Origin: Nonomuraea spiralis | Lineage (GTDB): Bacteria; Actinomycetota; Actinomycetes; Streptosporangiales; Streptosporangiaceae | Direction: 5' to 3' | Assembly: GCF_014648435.1 (NCBI RefSeq) | Contig: NZ_BMRC01000001.1 | Coordinates: forward strand, 382,481-446,480 | Length of the DNA: 64,000 bases | Part shown: piece after piece, positions 14,962 through 23,705 of the stretch | Layout of the letters: every line of letters starts with the position of its first letter | How positions within the stretch are numbered: position 1 is the stretch's first letter | Made by a program: the position numbers and the translations under genes | The notes under the pieces: model-generated | Database searches by the model: none | Seen by the model: the letters and a program-made list of their open reading frames with translations, nothing else | Told to the model about the DNA's origin: nothing

Positions 14962-17900
14962 TCACGGCAGCGCCTTGTCGGGGCGCTCGGAGATGCGCAC
15001 GCCGCTGACCAGCGTGGCCCCCTGCCGGGCGGCGAAGCGTACGTTGAGCTGACCGTCGCTCACCTTCACCGTGTACTGCCTGGCCACGGCCGTGTACGTG
15101 CCCGCCTCCAGCGCCAGGTCCAGCGCCGGGATCGCGAGCTGCCCCTCGACGAGCACGTCGAACACCCGCTTGCCCATCTGGGTGCTCTTCACCTCGGCGA
15201 AGTCCAGCTCCACCGTGTACGTCCCGGCCGGCACGCCGTCGAACCGGTACTCCAGCATGCCCTCCCTGGCCGTCCTGAACAGCGCCTGGTCGGCGGTGCC
15301 CGCGATGGTCCTGGACGTGCTCTGCGTCTTGCTGGAGGTCGCCACGTAGCCGTAGCCGCCCTGGGTGTAGCGGCGGTCCGGCGTCCAGGCGTCGCCGTCG
15401 GCGTCGGTCAGCGCCTTGGAGCCGCCGGCGTCGATCGCCACCTGGAGCTTGGGCACCACCACGGTCACCTTGACCTCGATGGCCGGCTGCCGCCCGCTGG
15501 CGGACTTGACGACCAGCTTGCCGGTGCGCGTCCCGCCGGCGGTGACCCCGGCGCTGGAGAGCGTCACCCGCAGCGTGGCCTTCTGGCCCTTGGCCAGCTC
15601 GCCCGCCTGCGGCGTGACCGAGGCCCAGGCCGCGTCGCTGGTCACGGTGTAGGCCGTCGGCGAGCCCAGGTTCGTCAGCTCCAGCGTCCGCGTCCGGCTG
15701 GACTCGGCCGGCAGGACGACGGTCAGCTCGCCGGCCGAGGCGCTCACCCGTCCGGTGATCAGGGCGGTGTCGATCCTGGTCAGCGTGCCGGGCGCGACCG
15801 TGACCGGCTTGGTGAACGTCCCGTAGTGCTCCTTGGACACCACCACGTCGTGGTCGCCCGCCGGGACCTGCCCGAAGAACGACCCGTCCGCGCCGGTCGT
15901 GAACGAGGCCACGTCGCCCAGCTTCACCGACGCCCCGGCCAGCGGCTGGCCGTCGTTGGCGTCGGTGACCACACCGGTCACCAGCCCGTGCCGGCTCGCG
16001 GTGAACGTCAGGCCCTGCCCGGTCGAGAGCGCCGCCTCCTCGTAGGAGTACAGCAGCGCGTCGGTGCCGGCGGCGTTCTCGATGCCGACCGTGGCGCTGG
16101 AGCCCTGGTCGCGCTCGCTCTCGATGTCCTTGTAGCGGAAGGAGACCGAGCCGTCCTCGCCCAGCAGCGCCGAGAACGACACCCGCTGGCCGGTGTCGCT
16201 GTAGAAGTTCACGTTGCGCCACTCCACGACGTACTGGCGGTGCGGGGCGGCGCCCACCACGCCGGTGTAGACGCCCGCCTCGGCGTCCACCTTCAGGTCG
16301 TCCCAGTATGGGTAGACCGCGTTGTTCGGCGTGCCGGTGGTCGGCAGGCCGCCGTTGCTGCCGGTGACGATCCGGTCGGTGGCGAAGCTGACGAACCCGT
16401 TCGTGCTGATCCACGCCTTGGCCTGCCCGGTGCCGTAGAACGGGACCGCGAACGGCAGCGTCACCTGCACGGCCTCGTCGTCGCCGGTCAGCGCCAGCTT
16501 CTCGGTGCCGGCCACGTACGGCTGCGCGCCCGACCGGCAGGTGTAGCCGAAGCCGTCGCCGCGCAGCGGCAGCTCGACGTCCCTGACCACGTCCCCGTCC
16601 ACGGTGACCTGGGCGCTCGACCCGCTGGAGCAGCGCGAGACCGGGGTGACCGTCAGCGTGTACGTCCCGGCCGGGAGTGTCATCGTGTACCGGCCGGCGG
16701 CGTCGGTGACCGCGCTCACCGGCGTGCCCGTGGCGGCCACCGTCGCGCCGGGCTCGGGCGTGCCCGCCGTGGTGACCGTGCCCGACACCGTTCCCGCCGG
16801 TTGCCTGGTGAGCGTCACGTCGCCGGTCGTGACCTGCTCGGCGGTGACGGCCGCCGTGGCGGTGGCCCGGTCGTAGCCGAACTTCTCCGCCGTCAGCGCG
16901 TACTCGCCGGGCAGCAGGCGCGGGATCGTGTACGTGCCGTCCTGGCCGGTGACGACCGAGCGCGCCAGCGGCCCGGTGACCTTGACCGTCACGCCCGGCA
17001 CCGGCGCGCCCGCCGCGGTGACCGTGCCGCGCAGCTCGCCCAGCCCCTCGTCCGGCGCGGCCTGGACGGCGGCGTAGGCGTCGAGCCGGCCCTCGCCCCA
17101 GACGTTGTTGTCGGCCGCGGTGCCGCCGCAGCTCGTGTCGGCCACGTCGATCGCCGTGCTGTCCAGCAGCGGCCGGGTGGCGGCCACGTCGCCCTGCAGC
17201 CGCGGCGCGGCCGACCAGATCAGCGCCACCGTGGCCGCCACGTGCGGCGAGGCCATCGAGGTGCCGGTGTAGGAGTCGTAGCCGTCGCCGGGGACCGAGG
17301 AGCGCACGTTCACGGCGGGGGCCGCGATGTTCGGCTTGATCTCGCCGTCCTGGCCCTCGCCCTTGCTCGACCTGGCGTACAGCACGTTGTTCACGTCGAA
17401 GCCGCCGGCGCTGTAGCTGATCGCGTACTGGCCGGGCGAGCCGCTCGTCCGGCAGGCCGGGCCCTCGTTGCCGTTGGCGAAGGCGGGGAAGATGCCGGCG
17501 GCGATCCACGCCTGGACGGTCTCGACGTACCAGGGGTCGTAGCCGTTGCCGCCCCAGGAGTTGTTGACGATGTCCGGCGCGAGGTCGGGGCGCGGGTTGC
17601 GGCCGTTCAGGTCGGTCGGGGCCAGCACCCACTGGCCCGCGGCCAGCAGCGAGGCGTCCGTGCAGGTGTTGACCTCGCAGCCCTTGGCGGCGATCCAGCG
17701 CACGCCCGGCGCGACGCCGATGCCGTTCGCGCCCGCCATCGTGCCCATGACGTGCGTGCCGTGGCCGTTGTTGTCGCACGGCGCCGCCGACGGGCAGACG
17801 CGCGCCGGGTCGAACCAGTTGTAGTCGTGGGTGTAGGAGCCGTCGGGGTTCCTGCCCCGGTAGCTCGTGGCCAGGTCGGGGTGGTCGTACTGGACGCCGG

Positions 17901-18459
17901 AGTCGATCGAGGCGACCACGATGCCCTCTCCCCGGTCGCCCAGCTCGCTCCACACGCGCGGGGCGCCGATCCGGTCGACGTTCCACTCGACGGCGCCGGC
18001 CTTGGCCTCGGCCCGCCCGGCCACGGGCTTGGGCAGCGAGACGACGGTGACCGGGTCGATCCGGTCCACCTCGGGCAGCTCGCTGATCGCGGCCGCCAGC
18101 TTGGCGTCGGCGGTCACCCGTACGGCGTTGACGATCCAGTAGGAGGAGTATTCGGCGTCCTGGGAGTCCAGCAGCTTGACCAGCCCGGCCTGGGACGTCC
18201 TGGCCCGCTCGGTCTTGGCCTCGTAGACCAGCTCGGTCCTGGCCCGCTTGGTGGCGGCCCGGCGGGCGGCGGCCAGGTCGGCCGTGCCCTTCATCCGGAC
18301 CCAGAAGGTGGCCTTGCCGTCCTTGTCCAGCTCGGCCCGGACAGTCTGGGAGATCTTGCCGGGATCGGGCGCCGCCTGTGCCGGGGCCTGGGGTACGGCC
18401 AGGGCGGCGGCGGTGACGATCCCGGTCAGGATCGCACGCCAGGTGAGGGTGTTGCGCAC
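14962..18459 (-). CDS. Secreted S8 (subtilisin-like) serine protease with multiple C-terminal modules
   Basis: The 1165-residue protein starts with a signal peptide (about 1-30, ending AQA), then an inhibitor-like propeptide and the S8 domain. Its catalytic residues are D186 (ASIDSGVQ), H233 (NGHGTH) and S401 (GTSMASPH), with oxyanion N300 in NNSWGG. After about residue 470 come two carboxypeptidase-regulatory-like beta sandwiches, a SYTCRSG-type domain with a cohesin-like sheet, a further regulatory-like module near 830, an Ig-like BACON-type stretch, and a malectin-like domain near the end (DAGGSKAL... VELDFAEV). The binding modules suggest anchoring to polysaccharide or protein aggregates. 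It stands alone and probably works outside the cell in nutrient degradation. Confidence 0.92.
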   Translation of the reverse strand: MRNTLTWRAILTGIVTAAALAVPQAPAQAAPDPGKISQTVRAELDKDGKATFWVRMKGTADLAAARRAATKRARTELVYEAKTERARTSQAGLVKLLDSQDAEYSSYWIVNAVRVTADAKLAAAISELPEVDRIDPVTVVSLPKPVAGRAEAKAGAVEWNVDRIGAPRVWSELGDRGEGIVVASIDSGVQYDHPDLATSYRGRNPDGSYTHDYNWFDPARVCPSAAPCDNNGHGTHVMGTMAGANGIGVAPGVRWIAAKGCEVNTCTDASLLAAGQWVLAPTDLNGRNPRPDLAPDIVNNSWGGNGYDPWYVETVQAWIAAGIFPAFANGNEGPACRTSGSPGQYAISYSAGGFDVNNVLYARSSKGEGQDGEIKPNIAAPAVNVRSSVPGDGYDSYTGTSMASPHVAATVALIWSAAPRLQGDVAATRPLLDSTAIDVADTSCGGTAADNNVWGEGRLDAYAAVQAAPDEGLGELRGTVTAAGAPVPGVTVKVTGPLARSVVTGQDGTYTIPRLLPGEYALTAEKFGYDRATATAAVTAEQVTTGDVTLTRQPAGTVSGTVTTAGTPEPGATVAATGTPVSAVTDAAGRYTMTLPAGTYTLTVTPVSRCSSGSSAQVTVDGDVVRDVELPLRGDGFGYTCRSGAQPYVAGTEKLALTGDDEAVQVTLPFAVPFYGTGQAKAWISTNGFVSFATDRIVTGSNGGLPTTGTPNNAVYPYWDDLKVDAEAGVYTGVVGAAPHRQYVVEWRNVNFYSDTGQRVSFSALLGEDGSVSFRYKDIESERDQGSSATVGIENAAGTDALLYSYEEAALSTGQGLTFTASRHGLVTGVVTDANDGQPLAGASVKLGDVASFTTGADGSFFGQVPAGDHDVVVSKEHYGTFTKPVTVAPGTLTRIDTALITGRVSASAGELTVVLPAESSRTRTLELTNLGSPTAYTVTSDAAWASVTPQAGELAKGQKATLRVTLSSAGVTAGGTRTGKLVVKSASGRQPAIEVKVTVVVPKLQVAIDAGGSKALTDADGDAWTPDRRYTQGGYGYVATSSKTQSTSRTIAGTADQALFRTAREGMLEYRFDGVPAGTYTVELDFAEVKSTQMGKRVFDVLVEGQLAIPALDLALEAGTYTAVARQYTVKVSDGQLNVRFAARQGATLVSGVRISERPDKALP

Positions 18460-18590
18460 GTGCTCTCCTTCACGACGTTCACGACGGTGAGGAAGAGGTG
18501 ATCTTTCCGCCTCTGTCGAGAAGGGTGAAGAGATCCTGTCGGGAAAGCAAGGGTGCTGACGCTAACAAGCCCTGACAAATCCCGAAATGT

Positions 18591-18619
18591 AATGTGGTCA
18601 GCTGAAATGTCGCCACATT
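18591..18619. repeat. Inverted repeat at the end of the GT39-like gene
   Basis: aatgtgg (18591-18597) and ccacatt (18613-18619) form a 7-bp stem with a 15-base loop around the stop of the minus-strand glycosyltransferase gene. It may be a weak terminator or an upstream site of the protease gene. The 18460-18590 gap holds no other feature I can support. Confidence 0.35.
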
Positions 18620-20037
18620 GGCCAGGTGGCGGACCAGGGCCGCACCGGGTCCCGGCAGACCCACACCGGCATGCCCTGCTCCTCGTTGCCGACGTCCACG
18701 CCGTTGTCCACCCGGGCCTTCTCCTCGCAGGCGGCGAACAGCTCACGGGCCCGCGGGCCCACGTTCACCAGGATCGCCACGGTCCCGTCCGCCGGTGGCG
18801 GGCCGTACTCCCAGAGCTGGTTGTGGCCGGAGTACACGCGGGTCAGGCCCGCCAGGTCGAGCGCGCCGTACTCGCCGTAGTTGCCCGTCACGATCACCGC
18901 GCGGGCCCGCTCGTCCGGCGGCAGCGCCCGCAGCACGCCGCCGACGGCGGCGGCGAAGCGCGGCCAGCCGACCGACTCGCGGGCCACCTCGTTGATCGCC
19001 GGCACCGGCGTACTGGCCAGCTCGCCCGCAGGCACGACCGGCAGCGCCAGCACCACCGAGACCAGCGCGTTCACCGCGAGGAACGCCCACGCCAGGCGCA
19101 CCCGCCCGGCCCGCGCCCGCGACAGGCCGACGCACCCGGCCGCGAACAGCGCCACGATCAGCCCCGCGGTGTAGTCGAACCGCCCGCCGCTGACCAGCGT
19201 CAGCGCCGCCGTCACCGGATAGGCCACCGCCAGCGCCCGCACCCGCCGGTCCCGCCACAGCCGGGCGAACCCGAACGCCGCGATCACCGACACCACCGGC
19301 CCGAACAGCGTGAGCTGCATCGGCACGAACAACACCCGCAGCTCGGCGCCCTCGTCCGCGCTGAGCGCCGCGGCCATCGTGAGCTGCGGCCAGCCGTGGG
19401 TGGCCTGGTAGAGCAGGTTCGGCGCGGCCAGTACCGCCGCCACCAGCGCCCCGGCCCACAACCACGGACCGGCGAACGGCCGCCGCGGCCCGGCGATCAG
19501 CAGCCCGGCCGCCAGGCCCAGCACCAGCAGCACGACGAGGTGCTTGTTGTAGGTCGCCAGGCCGATCACCGCGCCCGCCGCGAGCCACCAGCGCGGCTGA
19601 TCACGCAGCAGCGCCCTGAGCGCGAACAGGATCGCCGCCGTCCAGAACGGCAGGTCGAAGCTGACCGTCAGCAGCGTGTGCCCGGCGATCAGCGTGTACG
19701 CCCCGGTCGCCACGCCCGCCGCGGCCATCGCCTGGGCGCGGCGGTCGCCGCCCAGCTCCCGCGCGACCAGCGCCACCAGCACGACCAGGACCGCCATGGC
19801 CAGCGCCGGGAACACCCGCAGCGCCGTCACCGTGTCGCCGAACAGCCCGAGCGCGGCCTTGCCCAGCATCGGCGTCAGCGGCGGCTGGTCGACATAACCC
19901 CAGGCCGGACGGCCGGCCAGGACACGGAAGTACAGTTCGTCGCGGTGGTAGCCGTACCAAGGGCTCAGCGCGAGCGTCGCGCCGGCCGTCAGTACCGCGA
20001 TCACCGTCACCGGACGCCACGCCCAGGGCCGCTCCAT
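18598..20037 (-). CDS. ArnT/PMT-like (GT39 family) membrane glycosyltransferase
   Basis: The 479-residue protein has a first helix followed by YHRDELYFRV, the periplasmic DE motif of PMT/ArnT enzymes, then YVDQPPLTPML and about ten further membrane helices. The C-terminal part (from about residue 350) is a soluble extracytoplasmic domain with GNYGEYGAL and VYSGHNQLWEYG. Members transfer a sugar from a polyprenyl-phosphate donor to a lipid, protein or cell-wall polymer outside the membrane. The ATG at 20037 sits directly before the first helix. The gene follows the TetR gene by 11 bases and may be cotranscribed with it. Confidence 0.87.
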   Translation of the reverse strand: MERPWAWRPVTVIAVLTAGATLALSPWYGYHRDELYFRVLAGRPAWGYVDQPPLTPMLGKAALGLFGDTVTALRVFPALAMAVLVVLVALVARELGGDRRAQAMAAAGVATGAYTLIAGHTLLTVSFDLPFWTAAILFALRALLRDQPRWWLAAGAVIGLATYNKHLVVLLVLGLAAGLLIAGPRRPFAGPWLWAGALVAAVLAAPNLLYQATHGWPQLTMAAALSADEGAELRVLFVPMQLTLFGPVVSVIAAFGFARLWRDRRVRALAVAYPVTAALTLVSGGRFDYTAGLIVALFAAGCVGLSRARAGRVRLAWAFLAVNALVSVVLALPVVPAGELASTPVPAINEVARESVGWPRFAAAVGGVLRALPPDERARAVIVTGNYGEYGALDLAGLTRVYSGHNQLWEYGPPPADGTVAILVNVGPRARELFAACEEKARVDNGVDVGNEEQGMPVWVCRDPVRPWSATWPMWRHFS

Positions 20038-20048
20038 GAACGCCGAGG

Positions 20049-20672
20049 CTAGATGCTCCCGCCCCCGTCTGTCACCGCCGGCCGGTGACCGATCTGCTTC
20101 ACGACGGCCAGGAAGTACGCCTTGATCTCGTCCGGGCCCTCGTCGTCGGGGTGGGAGCCGAGGTGGTTGAGCACCGCCCCGGTGAGCATCTCCTGCACCA
20201 CGCCGAGGTCGAGCCCACCGGGCAGCTCCCCGCGCCCGGCGGCCCGCTCCAGCGTCTCGCGCACCACGGCCGCCCGCCGCCCGCCGTTGAGCCGCCGGTA
20301 CGTGCCGATCAGCTCGGGATAGTCGTCGACCAGCGCGTTGACCCGGCGCAGCAGGCGGCGGTTGCGCGGCTCGGCCAGGTGGGCGGCCCAGTCGGCGAAC
20401 ATGTGGCCGAGGTCGCGCCAGCCGGTGAAACCGGGGTCGTGGTCGTGGTTGGCCCACTCCAGGGCCTCGACCAGCAGCGCGGTCTTGCCGGCGAACCGGC
20501 GGTAGACCGTCGCCCTGGTCACCCCGGCGCGCCTGGCGACCTGCTCGATGCTGGTCTGCGCGGCGCCCAGCTCGATCAGCAGGTCGAGCGCGGCCGTGAG
20601 GATGGCCGTGTCGGCCTCCCGGCTGCGCGGGCGGCCCGCCGTACGGGCGCTCGCCGGAGCTCGCTGCGTCAT
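20049..20672 (-). CDS. TetR/AcrR-family regulator
   Basis: The 207-residue protein has an N-terminal HTH: DTAILTAALDLLIELGAAQTSIEQVARRAGVTRATVYRRFAGKTALLVEAL. The following helical domain with EPRNRRLLRRVNALVDDYPELIG is a TetR_C type. It overlaps the decayed SDR gene upstream (ATGA), so both were once one operon. A 12-bp palindrome at 21241-21269 upstream of that operon is a good candidate for its own operator. The pairing of such TetR genes with SDR genes is common in actinomycetes; with the SDR broken, the regulator may now control only itself and possibly the glycosyltransferase. Confidence 0.88.
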   Translation of the reverse strand: MTQRAPASARTAGRPRSREADTAILTAALDLLIELGAAQTSIEQVARRAGVTRATVYRRFAGKTALLVEALEWANHDHDPGFTGWRDLGHMFADWAAHLAEPRNRRLLRRVNALVDDYPELIGTYRRLNGGRRAAVVRETLERAAGRGELPGGLDLGVVQEMLTGAVLNHLGSHPDDEGPDEIKAYFLAVVKQIGHRPAVTDGGGSI

Positions 20673-21210
20673 GCCTGCCTGGTCACCATCTTGTCGTAGA
20701 GGCGGTCGGGCAGGAGTCTATTGAGCCACAGCAGCAGCCGCGCGTACTTGCCGACGGCGTACCGGGGTCTCGGGGCAGGCGTCGCGGCGATCCGGCGCAC
20801 CAGCCGGGCCACGACCAGCGGGTCGGAGCCGGTGGCCCGCTCGCCGAGCGACCGCTCGGCCCGCCGCGCCATCCACTCCGCGGTCCCGGCGTACGCGCCG
20901 TGCCCGGAGATCTCGCGCAGCTCGCCCGGCGTGCCGTCCTCGAAGCCGGTCCTGATGATGCCCGGCTGGACCACCACCCGCACCCCGAACGGCCCGGTCT
21001 CCTGCCGCAGGCTGTCGGAGTAGGCCTCCAGCGCGTGCTTGGAGGCGTAGTACCAGGACCCGAGCGGCAGGGCGATCTCGCCGCCGATGGAGGAGATGTT
21101 CACGATCGTGCCCGAACGCCGCTCGCGCATGCCCGGCAGGACGAGCTGCGCCAGCCGGGCCGGGCCGAACAGGTTGACGCGCCGGTGACGAGACACACCT
21201 TGCCTGCCAT
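20669..21210 (-). pseudogene. SDR gene with a large internal deletion and frame disruption
   Basis: A good ribosome site (AAGGAG, 21223-21218) precedes an ATG at 21210 that codes for MAGKVCLVTGAS, the normal start of a short-chain dehydrogenase. The sequence then jumps to VNLFGPARLAQLVLPGMRERRSG, which in intact SDRs lies some 80-90 residues in, and the rest (ISSIGG, the YYASK active site, QPGIIRTGF) follows in a different frame. The junction carries CGTCA, which could belong to either side, as expected of a microhomology deletion. A 175-residue reading frame from a GTG at 21196 remains but lacks the whole cofactor-binding half. The product should be inactive. Confidence 0.85.
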
Positions 21211-21240
21211 GTCATGACTCCTTCTGAGGGCTGCCCACTA

Positions 21241-21269
21241 TTTCGATACAGTACAGCACTGTATTGAAA
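21241..21269. promoter_or_regulatory. Palindromic operator, probably for the adjacent TetR regulator
   Basis: tttcgatacagt (21241-21252) and actgtattgaaa (21258-21269) are inverted repeats with one mismatch in 12 and a 5-base spacer. The site lies about 30 bases upstream of the SDR start on the minus strand and 24 bases from the trp promoter on the plus strand. Size and symmetry suit a TetR dimer. Autoregulation is inferred. Confidence 0.7.
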
Positions 21270-21292
21270 TGCGTCCGTACCGGGGTGTCGCG

Positions 21293-21321
21293 TTGCGCGA
21301 TCTTGGACGGGCGGTTAACCT
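21293..21321 (+). promoter_or_regulatory. Putative trp promoter
   Basis: TTGCGC (21293-21298) and TAACCT (21316-21321) are 17 bp apart. Transcription would begin at about 21328, which is the A of the leader-peptide ATG, so the leader is probably translated from a leaderless message, a common arrangement in actinomycetes. Confidence 0.5.
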
Positions 21322-21327
21322 GTGGGC

Positions 21328-21369
21328 ATGCGAAATCGCCCTCAGATCCAGTGGTGGCGCCGCTTCTAG
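21328..21369 (+). CDS. trpL: Tryptophan leader peptide
   Basis: The 13-codon frame reads MRNRPQIQWWRRF and then TAG, with two adjacent Trp codons at positions 9 and 10. The stop codon sits in the loop of the first hairpin (21357-21376), so a ribosome stalled at the Trp codons would block the first strand of that hairpin. It lies 104 bases before the anthranilate synthase start. This is the standard plan of transcription attenuation by Trp starvation. It is too short for ordinary gene finding. Confidence 0.9.
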   Translation: MRNRPQIQWWRRF

Positions 21370-21424
21370 GCGGCGCGTGTTTCGCATTCCTCCCAAAGGA
21401 CGGCCGCCCCGGATGGCGGCCTTT
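21357..21424 (+). promoter_or_regulatory. trp attenuator (mutually exclusive hairpins)
   Basis: Strand 1 gcgccgc (21357-21363) pairs with strand 2 gcggcgc (21370-21376). Strand 3 ggccgcc (21402-21408) pairs with strand 4 ggcggcc (21415-21421), followed by TTT, making the terminator. Strand 2 (ggcggc, 21369-21374) can instead pair with strand 3 (gccgcc, 21403-21408), the antiterminator. With Trp-tRNA scarce, the ribosome stalls on W9/W10 over strand 1, strand 2 pairs with strand 3 and transcription continues into the anthranilate synthase gene. Confidence 0.87.
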
Positions 21425-21473
21425 CGCGTGTCCGCCCCCGGGGCCTCATGATTGACGTGGTTAGGGGCAGCAA

Positions 21474-23600
21474 GTGGAGAGCAGCGGATATACCACCGCC
21501 GGGGGCGTAGGCGTCGAGCGTGAGGCGCGCGAGGTCGGCGAAGAGTCACTCGAAGAGATCGTGACCGCGCTCGGCGAGCGGCGCGGCGGCGCCTTCTCGT
21601 CCGGCATGGACTATCCGGGCCGCTACAGCCGATGGGCGTTCGGCTACGTCGACCCCTGCCTGGAACTGGTCGCCAGGGGGCGGGTCATCTCGGCGACCGC
21701 GCTCAACGAGCGCGGCCGGGTCGTGCTGCCCGCCGTGGCCTCGTGCCTGCTGGCCGCGGGCAAGCCGGTCACCGAGCCCACGCCCGACCGCGTCGAGGTC
21801 TACGTCGCCGAGTCGGCGGACCTGCTGCCGGAGGAGCTGCGCAGCCGCCGGCCCACCGTGTTCACCGCGATCCGCGAGGTCGTCGCCGCCTTCGCCGGCG
21901 ACGACCCCCACCTCGGCCTCTACGGCTCCTTCGGCTACGACCTGGCCTTCCAGTTCGAGCCCATCAGGCAGGAGCTGACCCGCCCCGACGACCAGCGCGA
22001 CCTGGTGCTCCACCTTCCCGACCGGATCGTGGTGATCGACCGCCAGCGCGAGTCCAGCATCGAGTACCGCTACGAGTTCACCGTCGACGGCGCCACCACC
22101 CGCGGCCTCGAGCGCACCGGCTCCTCCGTGCCGCAGGTCGTCCCGGGCGAGCTGCCGAAGGACCCCGTGCGCGGCGAGTACGCCAAGGTCGTGGCCGCCG
22201 CCAAGGAGCGGTTCAAGCGCGGCGACCTGTTCGAGGTCGTGCCCGGCCAGGTGTTCCACGCCGCCTGCACCGACCCGTCGGCCTTCTACCGCGGCCTGCG
22301 CCAGAGCAACCCGGCGCCGTACGAGTTCATCATCAGCCTCGGCGACGGCGAGCACCTGGTGGGCGCCTCGCCCGAGATGTACGTCCGGGTCAACGGCGAC
22401 CGCGTCGAGACCTGCCCGATCTCCGGCACCATCGCCCGCGGCAGCAACCCGGTCGAGGACGCCGAGGCCATCCGCACCCTCCTGAGCAGCGTCAAGGAGG
22501 AGTCGGAGCTGACCATGTGCACCGACGTCGACCGCAACGACAAGTCGCGCATCTGCGTCCCCGGGACGGTCAAGGTCATCGGCCGCCGCCAGATCGAGCT
22601 CTACTCCCGCCTGATCCACACCGTCGACCACATCGAGGGCCGCCTGCGTCCCGAGTTCGACGCCCTCGACGCCTTCCTCACCCACATGTGGGCCGTCACC
22701 GTCACCGGCGCGCCCAAGACGTGGGCCATGCAGTTCATCGAGGACCACGAGGCCACCACCCGCCGCTGGTACGGCGGCGCGATCGGCTTCATCGGCTTCG
22801 ACGGCTCCATGAACACCGGCCTGACCCTGCGTACCGCCCAGATCAAGAACGGCGTGGCCACGGTCCGGGCCGGGGCGACCCTGCTGTTCGACTCCGACCC
22901 CGAGGCCGAGGAGCGCGAGACCGAGCTGAAGGCCAGCGCCCTGCTCGGCGCCCTGGCCGCGGTCAACCAGCCCGACGCCGTCCCGCCCGTCGTGGTCAGG
23001 GAGCAGCCGGGCGCGGGCATGAAGGTGCTGCTCGTCGACCACGAGGACTCCTTCGTCAACACGCTGGCCGACTACTTCCGCCAGGAGGGGGCCGACGTGG
23101 TGACGCTGCGCCACGGCTTCCCGGCCCAGATGATCGACGAGATCGCGCCCGACCTCGTCGTGCTCTCGCCCGGCCCCGGCTGGCCGTCCGACTTCGGCAT
23201 GGCGGCGCTCATCGACGAGATCTACGCCCGCGACCTGCCGGTCTTCGGCGTGTGCCTGGGTCTGCAGGCCATGGTCGAGCACGCCGGCGGCTCGCTGGAG
23301 CTGCTCGACTACCCCGAGCACGGCAAGCGCGGCCAGGTCGCCCGGCTCGGCGGCGGCGCGCTGCTGGACGGGCTGCCCGAGCAGTTCACCGCGGCCCGCT
23401 ACCACTCGCTGCACGCCAAGCGGCCCGGCGTGATCGGCTTCACCCCGACCGCGCTCACGCCCGACGGCAACGTCATGGCCATCGAGGACGTCGAACGGCG
23501 GCGCTTCGCCGTGCAGTTCCACCCCGAGTCGATCCTCACCCAGGAGGGCGGCGCCGGCGCGAAGGTCATCGCCAACGTGCTGCGCCTGACCCGCCGCTGA
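21474..23600 (+). CDS. trpE(G): Fused anthranilate synthase (TrpE and TrpG in one chain)
   Basis: The 708-residue protein joins a chorismate-binding TrpE domain (about 1-500; SSGMDYPGRYSRW, then CPISGTIARG, ELTMCTDVDRNDKSR, TVTGAPKTWAM) to a class I glutamine amidotransferase starting at M516. The latter has nucleophile C594 in FGVCLGLQ and the His-Glu pair in HPESIL. It makes anthranilate from chorismate and glutamine, the first step to tryptophan. Single-chain enzymes of this type are known from rhizobia and some actinomycetes. PhzE enzymes of phenazine pathways share this layout, but the leader peptide with Trp codons argues for tryptophan supply. The GTG at 21474 has AGGGG upstream. No other trp gene adjoins. 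Confidence 0.93.
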   Translation: MESSGYTTAGGVGVEREAREVGEESLEEIVTALGERRGGAFSSGMDYPGRYSRWAFGYVDPCLELVARGRVISATALNERGRVVLPAVASCLLAAGKPVTEPTPDRVEVYVAESADLLPEELRSRRPTVFTAIREVVAAFAGDDPHLGLYGSFGYDLAFQFEPIRQELTRPDDQRDLVLHLPDRIVVIDRQRESSIEYRYEFTVDGATTRGLERTGSSVPQVVPGELPKDPVRGEYAKVVAAAKERFKRGDLFEVVPGQVFHAACTDPSAFYRGLRQSNPAPYEFIISLGDGEHLVGASPEMYVRVNGDRVETCPISGTIARGSNPVEDAEAIRTLLSSVKEESELTMCTDVDRNDKSRICVPGTVKVIGRRQIELYSRLIHTVDHIEGRLRPEFDALDAFLTHMWAVTVTGAPKTWAMQFIEDHEATTRRWYGGAIGFIGFDGSMNTGLTLRTAQIKNGVATVRAGATLLFDSDPEAEERETELKASALLGALAAVNQPDAVPPVVVREQPGAGMKVLLVDHEDSFVNTLADYFRQEGADVVTLRHGFPAQMIDEIAPDLVVLSPGPGWPSDFGMAALIDEIYARDLPVFGVCLGLQAMVEHAGGSLELLDYPEHGKRGQVARLGGGALLDGLPEQFTAARYHSLHAKRPGVIGFTPTALTPDGNVMAIEDVERRRFAVQFHPESILTQEGGAGAKVIANVLRLTRR

Positions 23601-23705
23601 GTCCGCCGCCGCCGAGGGGCCGGGTTCGTCTGGGAACGGGCAGGGTGTTCCTGTCGTAGGTTAAAACGTCCGCGGGCGCGTGCGGGGCTCCCCTAGAGTC
23701 TCCGC

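Noticed and set aside
14789..17986. Open frame of 1065 codons within the subtilisin gene, same strand, different frame
   Set aside because: Composition is Arg/Gly/Ala-rich without any domain, as expected of an out-of-frame read in high-GC DNA. The overlapping frame codes for a complete S8 protease with all catalytic residues.
15826..18501. 891-codon open frame antisense to the subtilisin gene
   Set aside because: Same compositional artefact; no start signals or domains.
21474..23600. Fused anthranilate synthase as a phenazine PhzE
   Set aside because: Layout is similar, but the leader peptide with two Trp codons and an attenuator, and the absence of other phenazine genes, indicate tryptophan synthesis.
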